Shown one piece after another: positions 46,166 to 54,693 of a DNA stretch of 62,282 bases. How positions within the stretch are numbered: the first letter of the stretch is position 1; every line of letters begins with the position of its first letter. The position numbers and the translations under genes were made by a program. This DNA comes from Anaerobutyricum hallii DSM 3353 (lineage in GTDB: Bacteria > Bacillota > Clostridia > Lachnospirales > Lachnospiraceae), in contig NZ_ACEP01000054.1 in assembly GCF_000173975.1 (NCBI RefSeq), positions 1-62,282 of the forward strand, written 5' to 3'. The notes below the pieces were generated by a model. The model did not search any database. It was not told where the DNA came from and saw only the letters and a list, made by a program, of their open reading frames with translations.

Positions 46166-46245
46166 TCGTTAAATGTTTTTCCAGTATAGTAATCGTATGT
46201 GAGCGTAAATGCATTTCCCCGATAAAATAAAATAAAATAAAGAAG

Positions 46246-46282
46246 AGGACATAGGATTTTTTAGAATTTTATGTCCTTTTTT
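46246..46282 (+). terminator. Terminator after csoR-like gene
   Basis: AGGACATA/TATGTCCT hairpin followed by TTTTTTG. Confidence 0.85.
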
Positions 46283-46410
46283 GCTATGAAAAGTGCAAAA
46301 CAAAATAGATAGAAGATGGATAATTTTATTGCTACAGAAATAAAATCCAATTATAATATATATCAAGGGGAGGTACAGCCGAACCATATGAGAAAATGTG
46401 AGGTATATAT

Positions 46411-46617
46411 ATGAGCAGAACAGACGAAGAAATCAAGAGATTTGAGACAAAGATGAAGTCTTGCACAACGATGACAGACTTGCTTGTAGCTATGTCATCC
46501 TGGCAGAGTTATGCACAGAGTCATAATCTTGAGCCAGAACAAAAAAGGACAGTAGATGAGGCGTACTTAAAAGCAGAGGAAGGGCTGATTACTGCTGTAA
46601 AACCAAGTTTATGGTAA
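46411..46617 (+). CDS. Small hypothetical helical protein
   Basis: 68 residues, charged and helical (DEEIKRFETKMKSC, DLLVAMSSWQSYAQSHNLE), no domain recognised. GTGAGG lies 9 nt before the ATG. It precedes the TetR gene by 35 nt and may be cotranscribed with it. Codon use is like that of its neighbours. Confidence 0.6.
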   Translation: MSRTDEEIKRFETKMKSCTTMTDLLVAMSSWQSYAQSHNLEPEQKRTVDEAYLKAEEGLITAVKPSLW

Positions 46618-46651
46618 TAAATTTAACAGACGGCTAGTGGAGGGAGACAAA

Positions 46652-47218
46652 ATGAACGGAACGAAAGGGAAAATGGCGGAGGCATTTAAAGAGCTTGTAT
46701 GTAAGAAGTCTTTTCAGAAGATTACAATAAGCGACATCGCAAAAGAGAGCGCCATGACCAGAGAGAATTTTTATTACCATTTCCGGGATAAATATGATAT
46801 TATGCACTGGATTTTTGAACAGCAGGTGGCCGCACAGCTTCCAGAGGATGAGGAGCCATTTGAAATGTGGTTTAATGCCTTGTTTTGTAATACCTGTGAA
46901 GATTACAAATATTACAGGAAGCTGATAAAAAGTCTTAGTGCGGAGGAGATACGGTCAGATTTATATCCTTTATTTGAAAGGAGGGTACGGCTGTTAGTTC
47001 AAGATTGTCTTGACGATTCTGTATGGAATCTCAGGAAAGAGAAAGAGGATTTCAGTACAGCATTTTTCACGGATGCTTTTCTTGGATTTTATATAAATTA
47101 CATAAGAGATCATGAGGAAATAGACTATAATATGCTTCAGATTGGTCTGGAATTTCTCTTTGATAAATTTCTTTCAACCGTAAGAATTACGAAAGAGGAA
47201 TCTAGCGAGCAAAAATAA
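46652..47218 (+). CDS. TetR/AcrR family transcriptional regulator
   Basis: 188 residues from MNGTKGKM, with GGAGGGAG upstream. The N-terminal helix-turn-helix ITISDIAKESAMTRENFYYHFRDKYDIMHWIF is typical; the C-terminal part (TFxxDAFLGFYINYIRD) matches the group related to dihydroxyacetone kinase regulators (DhaS/TetR_C_7). It lies 234 nt before the MIP channel gene on the same strand and could regulate it. Confidence 0.88.
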   Translation: MNGTKGKMAEAFKELVCKKSFQKITISDIAKESAMTRENFYYHFRDKYDIMHWIFEQQVAAQLPEDEEPFEMWFNALFCNTCEDYKYYRKLIKSLSAEEIRSDLYPLFERRVRLLVQDCLDDSVWNLRKEKEDFSTAFFTDAFLGFYINYIRDHEEIDYNMLQIGLEFLFDKFLSTVRITKEESSEQK

Positions 47219-47451
47219 TAAAAATTAGATAAACTATATAAATTAAATATAGGAATGATTACTATAATAGTGCAAAATAACCCATGAAAATGGAATTGTA
47301 TGGTAAAAAAATGAAAAAATATCGTAAGAAATATGACAGATTCTCACACAATTCTTACAATGTAAAAAGACAAATACCCCTATAAGTGTTATATTTAAAT
47401 CAGCACTAGTGTACTTAATTGGAAACATTAATTGAATAGGAGGAATTAATA

Positions 47452-48177
47452 ATGACTAACGTAATTATTGGTGAATTTGTCGGAACCATTTTACTTGTAT
47501 TATTAGGTGATGGTGTTTGTGCCAACGTTACACTGAACAATTCTGGATTTAAGGCAGCAGGTCCTTTATTTATAGCTATTGGCTGGGGTCTTGCAGTAGC
47601 ACTTCCAGCAGCAGCATTCAGTGGAATTTGTCCAGCATCTTATAACCCTGCACTTACAATCGCTCTGTTCGCAGACGGAACATTAGCAGCAGCAGATGGC
47701 TACACAATCGCAGTTATTATCGAAATGATTATCGCTGAGATGGCTGGTGGTTTCATTGGTGCAGTATTAGTATGGGTAGCATTTAAACCTCAGTTTGATG
47801 CATCTTCAGATTTAGGTGATAGCCTTAGAGGTGTATTTTGTACAGCTCCTGGCGTAAGAAATCTCCCTTACAACATTCTTCAGGAAGCAATCGCAACATT
47901 CTGGTTAGTATTCGCTATTAAAGCAGCTTGTGGCGCATTTGATCTTGGAACATTTGGTGTATTCTTAACAATCGTTTCTTGTGGTACTACATTTGGTGGT
48001 CTTACAGGATACGCTATGAACGCAGCCAGAGATACAGCTCCTCGTTTAGCATTTGCTATCTTACCTATTAAAGGTAAAGGAGATGCTGACTGGGCTTATG
48101 GTTTAACAGCTCCATTAATCGGACCTGTAATCGGTGCATTAGTAGCTGTAGCTGTTTACGCTGCATTACCATTATAG
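47452..48177 (+). CDS. MIP family channel (aquaglyceroporin) with altered NPA motifs
   Basis: 241 residues, six membrane helices and two half-helices. The first pore motif is CPASYNPALTIAL, the second is MNAARDTAPR, where the usual NPA has become NAA. The Arg after it (selectivity filter) is kept. Such channels pass glycerol, water or small acids. AGGAGG before the ATG. Terminator at 48220. The codon choice (many GCA, CTT) and strong RBS suggest high expression. Confidence 0.9.
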   Translation: MTNVIIGEFVGTILLVLLGDGVCANVTLNNSGFKAAGPLFIAIGWGLAVALPAAAFSGICPASYNPALTIALFADGTLAAADGYTIAVIIEMIIAEMAGGFIGAVLVWVAFKPQFDASSDLGDSLRGVFCTAPGVRNLPYNILQEAIATFWLVFAIKAACGAFDLGTFGVFLTIVSCGTTFGGLTGYAMNAARDTAPRLAFAILPIKGKGDADWAYGLTAPLIGPVIGALVAVAVYAALPL

Positions 48178-48219
48178 AATATAATAGTAATCTAATTTGC
48201 TACATAATATAACAAATTA

Positions 48220-48253
48220 AGAGACTATCGTTTTTACGATAGTCTCTTTTATT
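48220..48253 (+). terminator. Terminator after MIP gene
   Basis: GAGACTATCG/CGATAGTCTC hairpin followed by TTTTATTTT. Confidence 0.85.
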
Positions 48254-48411
48254 TTACTCAACAAACGGACGTCAACTGAAAGTGTCTAAGATTAAATCCT
48301 CAAACCTTTCCTCAACTGTTTTTGACTATTATTTGTAAACATCTTTTGATAATTTCTGACTAGGCAGAAGTTCAGGAGCATCAGCCTCTTGATGAATAAA
48401 AAGTGATTATT

Positions 48412-48765
48412 TTAAGCCAGATACTTAGCCAGAAATACCGCTACCACAAAAATAACCGTCAAAAACAACATCGTATTCATTGGAATATTCACACGGGGAA
48501 GTCCTCCCTGGTCAGGGCGGATTTCGAATTTGTTTCTATTTTCCCAGGCATCTTGCAAACGTTCTTCTCTCGTTTGGGTCTTCCAGCGTTCCATATTTTC
48601 TTTTCCTAACTCTTCAAAGAGAGCAGAGTCACTTTTAAGCCCAAGAGCAACTCTGTCACGAGGAGATAAGGTTTCATCTTTTCGAATATCATATCCACAA
48701 TCAGGACATATTTTTTCATTAAATGGGTAAACTTTTCCGCACTTGCGGCATTTAATCGTAGTCAT
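48412..48765 (-). CDS. Zinc-ribbon protein with C-terminal membrane anchor
   Basis: 117 residues. N-terminal zinc ribbon IKCRKCGKVYPFNEKICPDCGYD (two CxxC pairs), a charged helix with NMERWKTQTREERLQD, and one membrane helix at the very end (TMLFLTVIFVVAVFLAKYLA). A tail-anchored or type II small membrane protein of unknown role. It is monocistronic on the minus strand. Confidence 0.75.
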   Translation of the reverse strand: MTTIKCRKCGKVYPFNEKICPDCGYDIRKDETLSPRDRVALGLKSDSALFEELGKENMERWKTQTREERLQDAWENRNKFEIRPDQGGLPRVNIPMNTMLFLTVIFVVAVFLAKYLA

Positions 48766-48872
48766 AAAAATACCACCCCTTCTTTTACATTATTAGAATT
48801 ATAACACGCTTATTATAACTTGACAAGAACACAGAGAATAGCTTATCATATAAAGATAAAGTGGCTGTGACA

Positions 48873-48901
48873 TCTTAGAGCGTGTATGAAAAAACATTCT
48901 A
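48873..48901. repeat. Isolated TAGAGCGTGT repeat end
   Basis: TTAGAGCGTGTATGAAAAAA followed by CATTCTAG, a left-end relative of the 8700-8861 element, directly before the RBS region of the gene at 48933. Confidence 0.55.
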
Positions 48902-48932
48902 GTTTAAACAGTCAGAATCAGGAGGAAGAACA

Positions 48933-49124
48933 ATGACAGTTGAGATGTGGATGGGGCTTGGAATTGTTGTCGCAATTATCGGCTTTATTATGTGGCGTGC
49001 AGGATTAAGTATGCAGGCAAAAAGAAACCGAAACGCAGGTATGGTTACTATGATAGCGTGGTTACTTCTCATGGTTGGAGTAATGACCGCATTTTCATTT
49101 TTCAGAGTAAAGTATTTAAGCTGA
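48933..49124 (+). CDS. Small two-helix membrane protein
   Basis: 63 residues with AGGAGGAAGAAC before the ATG. Two membrane helices (MWMGLGIVVAIIGFIMW and MIAWLLLMVGVMTAFSFF) joined by a basic loop (QAKRNRNAG). No family recognised. It precedes the Rrf2 gene by 65 nt. The strong RBS supports that it is real. Confidence 0.65.
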   Translation: MTVEMWMGLGIVVAIIGFIMWRAGLSMQAKRNRNAGMVTMIAWLLLMVGVMTAFSFFRVKYLS

Positions 49125-49189
49125 TATTTAAGTTCCAACGTAAATAATTTAATAGTGAAAATTTAATAATAATGAGAGAGGAGAGCGTT

Positions 49190-49630
49190 ATGAGAATTTC
49201 TACGAAAGGTAGATACGCTCTTCGTTTAATGCTTGATATTGCTATGAATGATGCAGAAGGAAAACCGGTGAGAGTGAAGGATATTGCCAAACGGCAGGAA
49301 GTGTCTGGGAAGTATCTGGAACAGATTGTTTCGGTGCTGACCAAGGCAGGATATTTAAGAAGTATTCGTGGCCCCCAGGGTGGATATCTTCTCACAAAGC
49401 GTCCGGATGAGTATACGGTAGGCATGATTCTTAGAATCACAGAGGGGAGTATGGAGCCGGTTCCTTGTCTGGAAGAGGGAAGCGAAGTTTGCGAGAGAAT
49501 GGAAGAATGCATAACGATTCCTCTCTGGAGAAAACTGAGCGAGGCAATCAGCGGAGTGCTTGATCATACGACATTAGATGATTTGATTGAATGGCATTAT
49601 GCGAAGAATGGTAATGATTATGTAATTTAA
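49190..49630 (+). CDS. Rrf2 family regulator, IscR-like
   Basis: 146 residues from MRISTKGRYALRLML, with GAGAGGAG upstream. Winged helix (RVKDIAKRQEVSGKYLEQIV, GPQGGYLL) and three cysteines in the cluster-binding loop (PCLEEGSEVCERMEECIT), spaced as in IscR and able to hold a 2Fe-2S cluster. It may control Fe-S assembly or cysteine genes; the Suf-like pair lies 4 kb upstream. Terminator right after. Confidence 0.9.
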   Translation: MRISTKGRYALRLMLDIAMNDAEGKPVRVKDIAKRQEVSGKYLEQIVSVLTKAGYLRSIRGPQGGYLLTKRPDEYTVGMILRITEGSMEPVPCLEEGSEVCERMEECITIPLWRKLSEAISGVLDHTTLDDLIEWHYAKNGNDYVI

Positions 49631-49633
49631 AAA

Positions 49634-49678
49634 GGCTTCTGAAATTGTAGGAGAATATGATTTCAGAAGCTATTTTTC
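49634..49678 (+). terminator. Terminator after Rrf2 gene
   Basis: GGCTTCTGAAAT/ATTTCAGAAGC hairpin then TATTTTTC. Confidence 0.85.
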
Positions 49679-49715
49679 TATTGGGTGGCATATTTATAGA
49701 GAAAGGAGAGAAGGA

Positions 49716-50648
49716 ATGATAGGACAGTATACATTGCAGCAGTGGATTTTATATTTTTATGTATATTGCTTTTTAGGATGGATTTTCGAATCTTGTTATG
49801 TTTCTTTTAGGAAAAAAGAATGGGTAAACAGAGGCTTCCTTCATGGCCCTTTTCTCCCTATTTATGGCAGTGGGGCAGTCATGATGCTTTTTGTATCAGA
49901 GCCGTTTAAAAATAATCTGATTTTGACATATTTTGCCGGAGTAGTAGGAGCGACATTGCTGGAGCTTGTGACAGGGGCGGCGATGGAGGCATTATTAAAG
50001 GTGCGGTACTGGGATTATTCAAATCAGAAGTTTAATTATAAAGGATATATCTGTCTGTCCTCTTCGGTTGCCTGGGGATTTTTGACGATATTGATGAACG
50101 AAGTATTACATCCGGCAATCTTACACGTGCTTGCTGTTATACCAAAGATGGCAGATGGAGTCTTTGTGTGGATAGTAAGTGCAGGCCTTGCAGTCGATCT
50201 GTGCATTTCTGTACGTGATGCGATTAATCTTAGAAATATTCTTGTCGGAATGGAAAATGTACGAAGAGAAGTGGTTATACTTAGAAAGCGGGCAGACATA
50301 GTTATTGCAGTTCTTGATCAGGAGTGGAGAGAGTATGTAAAGAATCATCCGGCAGCAGAGCGTATGGATGAAATCAGTAAAGAAATCGAGATGCGTCTTG
50401 CTAAGATGAAAGAAATGGCAGAACTTCCGAAGCTTCCTGAACCTCAGAAGTTAGAAATGCTTGAAGTAAAAGAAAAAATCGGTAAGTTAAAAGAACGAGG
50501 CTTCATACTGAAAAGAAAAGGAACAGGCAGCGTCAGAACGCTTATTAAAGGTAATCCAACGATGGTATCTCCAAAATATGCAGAGTCTTTTAAACAGTTA
50601 AAGGGATATTTGAAAGAGTTTGAAGAAAAAAGAAAAGGAAAAGACTGA
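49716..50648 (+). CDS. Putative ABC-transporter type IV membrane protein (PF06541/CmpB-like)
   Basis: 310 residues. N-terminal half with five to six membrane helices and the family pattern YFYVYCFLGWIFESCYVSFRKKEWVNRGFLHGPFLPIYG and VTGAAMEALLKVRYWDYS. The C-terminal 130 residues are soluble and coiled-coil-like (MRLAKMKEMAELPKLPEPQK). Common in Clostridia next to varied genes; function unproven. AAAGGAG before ATG. Confidence 0.8.
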   Translation: MIGQYTLQQWILYFYVYCFLGWIFESCYVSFRKKEWVNRGFLHGPFLPIYGSGAVMMLFVSEPFKNNLILTYFAGVVGATLLELVTGAAMEALLKVRYWDYSNQKFNYKGYICLSSSVAWGFLTILMNEVLHPAILHVLAVIPKMADGVFVWIVSAGLAVDLCISVRDAINLRNILVGMENVRREVVILRKRADIVIAVLDQEWREYVKNHPAAERMDEISKEIEMRLAKMKEMAELPKLPEPQKLEMLEVKEKIGKLKERGFILKRKGTGSVRTLIKGNPTMVSPKYAESFKQLKGYLKEFEEKRKGKD

Positions 50649-50844
50649 CAATTTTTTTAAGATATTGTGAAGTCCTTGGAAAATGCATTGACTTATTAAA
50701 AAAGATGCGTTACATTTTTTAAATGATAAAAAGTGCTGAACAAGACAGCGGTCTGTATACTTTTGCTATGCTTGGCTTTGGTGTATATCGTTTTCATTCG
50801 TTTGACACAGCTATGCGTTTTTTATTCGAACGAAAGAGTCTGCG

Positions 50845-50890
50845 ATTGTGACGCACATCTTGCAGAAAGCATTTTTCAAACACGCTCTAG
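50845..50890. repeat. Isolated right end of the AACACGCTCT repeat
   Basis: GACGCACATCTTGCAGAAAG followed by CATTTTTCAAACACGCTCTAG, close to the right end at 8820-8861. It lies upstream of the PAP2 gene. The rest of 50649-50844 is AT-rich; ATGCGTTTTTTATTCGAACG and nearby are not assigned. Confidence 0.6.
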
Positions 50891-50922
50891 AATAGTGATT
50901 GGGTAAAGAAAAAGGTGATGTT

Positions 50923-51606
50923 ATGGCAGAAAGATTAAAAAAATATAGACATGGATTGCTCCTTTTGTACTTTCCATTTTATTTAGCAGCATTTGCATAT
51001 TTAGAGAAGAAAGTACCGGATAAAGTACATATTATCAATTGTGCGATTGATCAGTATATTCCTTTTGTGGAAGTATTTATCATACCGTATCTCTTGTGGT
51101 TTGCCTACGTTGCGGTTGCAGGCATCTACTTTTTCTTTAAGGAAAAGGAATCTTTTTGTAAGTGGATGTATTTTGGAATGATTGGAATGACAATATTTAT
51201 TATTGTGTCCTACTTATATCCGAATGGACTTGAATTAAGGCCGGAGACATTTACCAGAGATAATATTTTCGTACAATTAACGAAGATGATTTATTCCATG
51301 GATACCCCGACAAATGTGCTTCCAAGCATTCATGTATTTAATTCGATGGCAGTATATTTTGCAGTAAAGAACAGCCCAAAGCTTAAAAATAATAAAGCGG
51401 CGAGAACAGGAGCCTTTGTTATGACATCGTTAATTATCCTTTCAACAATGTTTTTAAAACAGCATTCTGTAGTGGATGTTCTTACTGCACTGATACTATC
51501 TTGTTTAAGTTATGACTTTATTTACAATGAAAGAACAGAAAAGATTCGGGACGGTTTAGAAGAACTAAAATTTCGCAGAAAACGCAAAGAATTTTCCAAA
51601 TATTAA
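50923..51606 (+). CDS. PAP2 family membrane phosphatase
   Basis: 227 residues from MAERLKKYR, with AAGGTGAT upstream. Six membrane helices. PAP2 motifs PTNVLPSIHVFNS (PSxH) and LKQHSVVDVLTAL (HxxxD) are present; the first motif (Kx6RP) is weak, with DNIFVQLTKMIYSMD in its place. Close to inositol-phosphoryl or undecaprenyl-diphosphate phosphatase relatives. The basic C-terminus (RRKRKEF) is cytoplasmic. Confidence 0.83.
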   Translation: MAERLKKYRHGLLLLYFPFYLAAFAYLEKKVPDKVHIINCAIDQYIPFVEVFIIPYLLWFAYVAVAGIYFFFKEKESFCKWMYFGMIGMTIFIIVSYLYPNGLELRPETFTRDNIFVQLTKMIYSMDTPTNVLPSIHVFNSMAVYFAVKNSPKLKNNKAARTGAFVMTSLIILSTMFLKQHSVVDVLTALILSCLSYDFIYNERTEKIRDGLEELKFRRKRKEFSKY

Positions 51607-51676
51607 CCTTTTCCTGCATAGTTCAATGTGATAGAATACATATAACAGAGAACAAAGCAGACGAGGAAGTGTAAAA

Positions 51677-52207
51677 ATGCGAAAGATAATATTTATCGGA
51701 AGAAGTGAAGCTGGCAAGACAACCCTGACACAGGCAATGAAGGGGAAGAAGATTGTCTACCATAAAACACAATATATCAATCATTATGATGTCATTATTG
51801 ATACGCCAGGTGAATATGCAGAGACGAAGGAATTAGCGGGTTCTCTGGCAGTATATAGTGCAGAGGCAGATGTAGTAGGACTTTTGATTAGTGCAACAGA
51901 ACCATTTTCTCTGTATCCGCCTAATGTAACAGCCCAGGCCAATCGAGAAGTAGTAGGTATTGTTACAAAGTGTGACCATTGGGCAGGTAATCCAGAACAG
52001 GCAGCAGAATGGTTAAGACTCGCTGGCTGTAAGAAGATATTTATGACAAGTTCTTTTACTGGAGAGGGAATCGCAGATATCATTTCTTATCTGAAAGAAG
52101 AACATGAAACACTTCCGTGGGAAGAGGTAAAAGCACAGTATGATAATCTTGGCTACGGTGAGGGAGAATCTGATAAAAAAATGAATATCAATGGGGTGTT
52201 GATATAA
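51677..52207 (+). CDS. EutP/PduV family GTPase-like protein
   Basis: 176 residues: P-loop GRSEAGKTTL, Switch-II DTPGEYAE, and GIVTKCD (G4). EutP/PduV proteins belong to ethanolamine and propanediol compartment operons. Here the gene stands alone after the PAP2 gene (70 nt). With the lone PduB-like protein at 18979 it is the second separated microcompartment gene in the window. A terminator follows at 52333. Confidence 0.87.
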   Translation: MRKIIFIGRSEAGKTTLTQAMKGKKIVYHKTQYINHYDVIIDTPGEYAETKELAGSLAVYSAEADVVGLLISATEPFSLYPPNVTAQANREVVGIVTKCDHWAGNPEQAAEWLRLAGCKKIFMTSSFTGEGIADIISYLKEEHETLPWEEVKAQYDNLGYGEGESDKKMNINGVLI

Positions 52208-52332
52208 TTTTTGCGCCGACCGAAACGGAGTGCAGAATTGCAGAGATGTGCAGAAGAAGTATGTCATGCATTGCATGACGCGCATCTCGCAGCAAGAATG
52301 CCCGGTATTCTTGAACTTAATAGATTTTTTTA

Positions 52333-52398
52333 ATAGTAAAAGCAAAAGAGAATGCTCCTACAAGTGATTGCAGGAGCATTCTCTTTTGCTTTTACTAT
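52333..52398. terminator. Bidirectional terminator with perfect 27-bp arms
   Basis: ATAGTAAAAGCAAAAGAG and on (52333-52359), 12-nt loop ACAAGTGATTGC, complement 52372-52398. Lies between convergent eutP-like and rubrerythrin genes. The preceding 52230-52320 has ATGCATTGCATGACGCGCATC and CAAGAATGCC/GGTATTCTTG dyads. Confidence 0.85.
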
Positions 52399-52430
52399 TT
52401 ATTTTACATATCTTATAGTTTGGATATATT

Positions 52431-52973
52431 TTAACCAAAGTATCTCTTAAGTAATCCTTCGAATGCTTTTCCGTGTCGAGCCTCATCTCGAGCCATCTCA
52501 TGAACTGTATCATGGATTGCATCAAGGTCTAAAGCTTTAGCACGTTTAGCAAGGTCAAACTTACCAGCAGTAGCACCGTTCTCAGCTTCTACGCGAACTC
52601 TGAGGTTCTCTTCTGTGCTTGCGGAAACTACTTCACCAAGTAATTCAGCAAATTTAGCTGCATGTTCTGCCTCTTCATAAGCAGCTTTCTCCCAGTATAA
52701 ACCGATTTCAGGATAACCTTCACGATGAGCAACACGAGCCATAGCAAGGTACATACCAACTTCACTACATTCTCCTTCAAAGTTTGCTCTTAAGTCAGCC
52801 TTGATATCTTCTGGAACATCACTTGCAACACCTACAACGTGCTCAGCAGCCCATGTCTTTTCCTCAGACTGTTCAATAAACTTAGAAGCAGGTGCCTTAC
52901 AAAGTGGGCAGAATTCTGGAGCAGCTTCACCTTCATAAACATATCCACATACACTACATACAAACTTTTTCAT
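52431..52973 (-). CDS. Reverse rubrerythrin
   Basis: 180 residues with domain order rubredoxin then ferritin-like, the opposite of classical rubrerythrin. Rubredoxin Cys at 6, 9, 22 and 25 (CSVCG, CPLCK). Diiron site in the four-helix bundle: [24 protein letters not shown], and [19 protein letters not shown]. It reduces hydrogen peroxide and oxygen with NADH-derived electrons. The promoter carries a Fur/PerR-type box at the start site, so the nearby Fur-family gene is a likely repressor. Confidence 0.94.
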   Translation of the reverse strand: MKKFVCSVCGYVYEGEAAPEFCPLCKAPASKFIEQSEEKTWAAEHVVGVASDVPEDIKADLRANFEGECSEVGMYLAMARVAHREGYPEIGLYWEKAAYEEAEHAAKFAELLGEVVSASTEENLRVRVEAENGATAGKFDLAKRAKALDLDAIHDTVHEMARDEARHGKAFEGLLKRYFG

Positions 52974-53099
52974 AATAAATAATCTCCTTTTCTAAAATAA
53001 ATGTCTGATAACTTTTAAGATGGCGTCTTAGCGGTTATCGAAAGCATATAAGTAACATTGCATAGTAATGAATACTTCTTATAAAATTTATTTGCAAGA

Positions 53100-53152
53100 A
53101 GTAATGATAATCATTACTGTTTTATAATAACCTAAGAAACGAAGTTTGTCAA
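53100..53152 (-). promoter_or_regulatory. Rubrerythrin promoter with PerR/Fur box
   Basis: Minus-strand TTGACA (53147-53152), 17-bp spacer, TATTAT (53124-53129). Just downstream lies the perfect 19-bp palindrome AGTAATGATAATCATTACT (53100-53118), close to the Fur/PerR consensus (ATTATAATNATTATAAT / GATAATGATAATCATTATC). The operator would cover the transcription start. Confidence 0.85.
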
Positions 53153-53268
53153 CAACTAAATGAAATTTTTTTTCAAGTTCTTTTATTCATGCAGCTTCGG
53201 TAAATCAGAAATTTTTTGTTGCTTTTTTTGTAAGAGTATAGTAAAATAATTAAGTCAGTTTTTGACAA

Positions 53269-53341
<73 letters not shown>

Positions 53342-53357
53342 TTTTTATTTTTATAAA

Positions 53358-53400
53358 CAAAAATCGCTGCACGTAGCTTTCGCAAGCCATCGCGCAGCAA
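53358..53400 (-). terminator. Terminator after the Fur-family gene
   Basis: Minus-strand GCTGCGCG...CGTGCAGC hairpin followed by GATTTTTG. It faces the tRNA-Thr gene. Confidence 0.7.
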
Positions 53401-53406
53401 TTTTGT

Positions 53407-53802
53407 TTAATCAGAATTCTTAGCACATTTAGCACAATAACCTCGGAAGGTTATTGTATAATCAGAGATAATTCCATCAAATCCCGCTCCGATTTCTTCC
53501 TGTGGATGAATCGATGGTTTAAAAGGAATATCCTGCAGGCAGCCGCAGGACTTACATTCAAAATGAGCATGAGGTTTTGTCTGTCCGTCAAAACGGTCAG
53601 CGTGGTTCTCACAGGTAATCTTCATAATTTTTCCAAGAGAAGTTAATAGTGAAAGATTACGATATACTGTTCCCAGGCTAATATTAGGAAAGCTTTCCCG
53701 CAGCTCCTGATAAATAATGTCGGCGGTAGGATGGTCATGATGACGCATCACACATTCTAATATGGCGTTTCGCTGGCGGCTGTTCTTCATTGGCGCACCC
53801 AT
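53407..53802 (-). CDS. perR: Fur family regulator, PerR-like
   Basis: 131 residues from MGAPMKNSRQRN, with AAAGGGGAT upstream; the longer frame adds an implausible hydrophobic stretch. The Fur-type winged helix is HPTADIIYQELRE and SLGTVYRNLSLL; metal residues include HHDHPTAD, HAHFECKSCG and a second CxxC (YCAKCAK) for structural zinc. DRFDGQTKPHAHF corresponds to PerR's peroxide-sensing region (H, D). Between two peroxide-defence genes' strands and near a PerR-like box, so PerR is the best call; Fur is possible. Confidence 0.85.
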   Translation of the reverse strand: MGAPMKNSRQRNAILECVMRHHDHPTADIIYQELRESFPNISLGTVYRNLSLLTSLGKIMKITCENHADRFDGQTKPHAHFECKSCGCLQDIPFKPSIHPQEEIGAGFDGIISDYTITFRGYCAKCAKNSD

Positions 53803-54162
53803 TGGCAAATCCCCTTTCATAATTAAAATATTAATAAATAAAATAATAAATATAAAACATGCAATAACGATAAAAGTTACTATTTTCATAATAAAAGAAA
53901 ATAGCAATGCTGTCAAGAGTTATTAAGAAAATAAGATTTTCAATAAGGAAAAAATATTGACAAAGAAATGTGGGAATAGTATGATACTAGAGTCAAAGGG
54001 TCACATTTTCATGATTAGATAGAATACAAGAAGAGAGTCTTGCCAAAACAGCAGGAAGTATTGTATTCGTGATAGTTATGTAAAGTGTCAAGACCTCGGA
54101 TTTTTATTTTACATTAATTTTGAACATGAATAACACATTTTATAAAAAGGAGATTTTTTCTT

Positions 54163-54396
54163 ATGTTAGAAAAGATGAAAGAGATTATTGCAGAACAGTT
54201 AGGCGTTGAAGAGGATGAGATTACACCGGATACTTCTTTTAAGGAAGATTTAGGAGCGGATTCTCTTGATTTATTTGAGCTGACTATGGCGTTAGAAGAA
54301 GAGTACGATACAGAGATTCCTGCAGAAGAACTTGAAGATATCGAAACAGTTGGAGATGTTATTGAGTATTTAAGAGAAAAAGGAATTGACGAATAG
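54163..54396 (+). CDS. acpP: Acyl carrier protein
   Basis: 77 residues, acidic four-helix protein with the phosphopantetheine serine in [15 protein letters not shown]. It carries acyl chains in fatty acid synthesis. It stands alone, without fab genes; the 360 bp before it hold no other gene and no clear operator. AAAAGGAG before ATG. Terminator at 54447. Confidence 0.94.
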   Translation: MLEKMKEIIAEQLGVEEDEITPDTSFKEDLGADSLDLFELTMALEEEYDTEIPAEELEDIETVGDVIEYLREKGIDE

Positions 54397-54446
54397 GCAG
54401 TAGATAACAAAAGAACTGACCCTGATAAGTAAGATTCTGATGAATA

Positions 54447-54485
54447 GGTATTGAGGAATGGCAGAGTCCTCAGTACCTTTTTTCA
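54447..54485 (+). terminator. Terminator after acpP, nested in a larger dyad
   Basis: GGTATTGAGGA/TCCTCAGTACC followed by TTTTTTTC. It sits within a wider imperfect palindrome (AACTGACCCTGA at 54410, TCAGGTTAGTT at 54524; AAGATT/AATCTT between). Confidence 0.8.
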
Positions 54486-54693
54486 CGTCAGAATAGTCGT
54501 AAATCTTACGAAAGTGCGTCATTCTCAGGTTAGTTATAAAAAACTATTGGAAATTTGAGAGGTTTCGTTTATAATGGTAACGAGTGTGTCAGTATTTGAC
54601 ATAGAGATACGATTTTGATATTGATTTTCAATTAAAGTTGGAATCAATATTTGGGATAAAAGTTGTGGAGTTTGTAAGGAAAGGAGATTCCTA

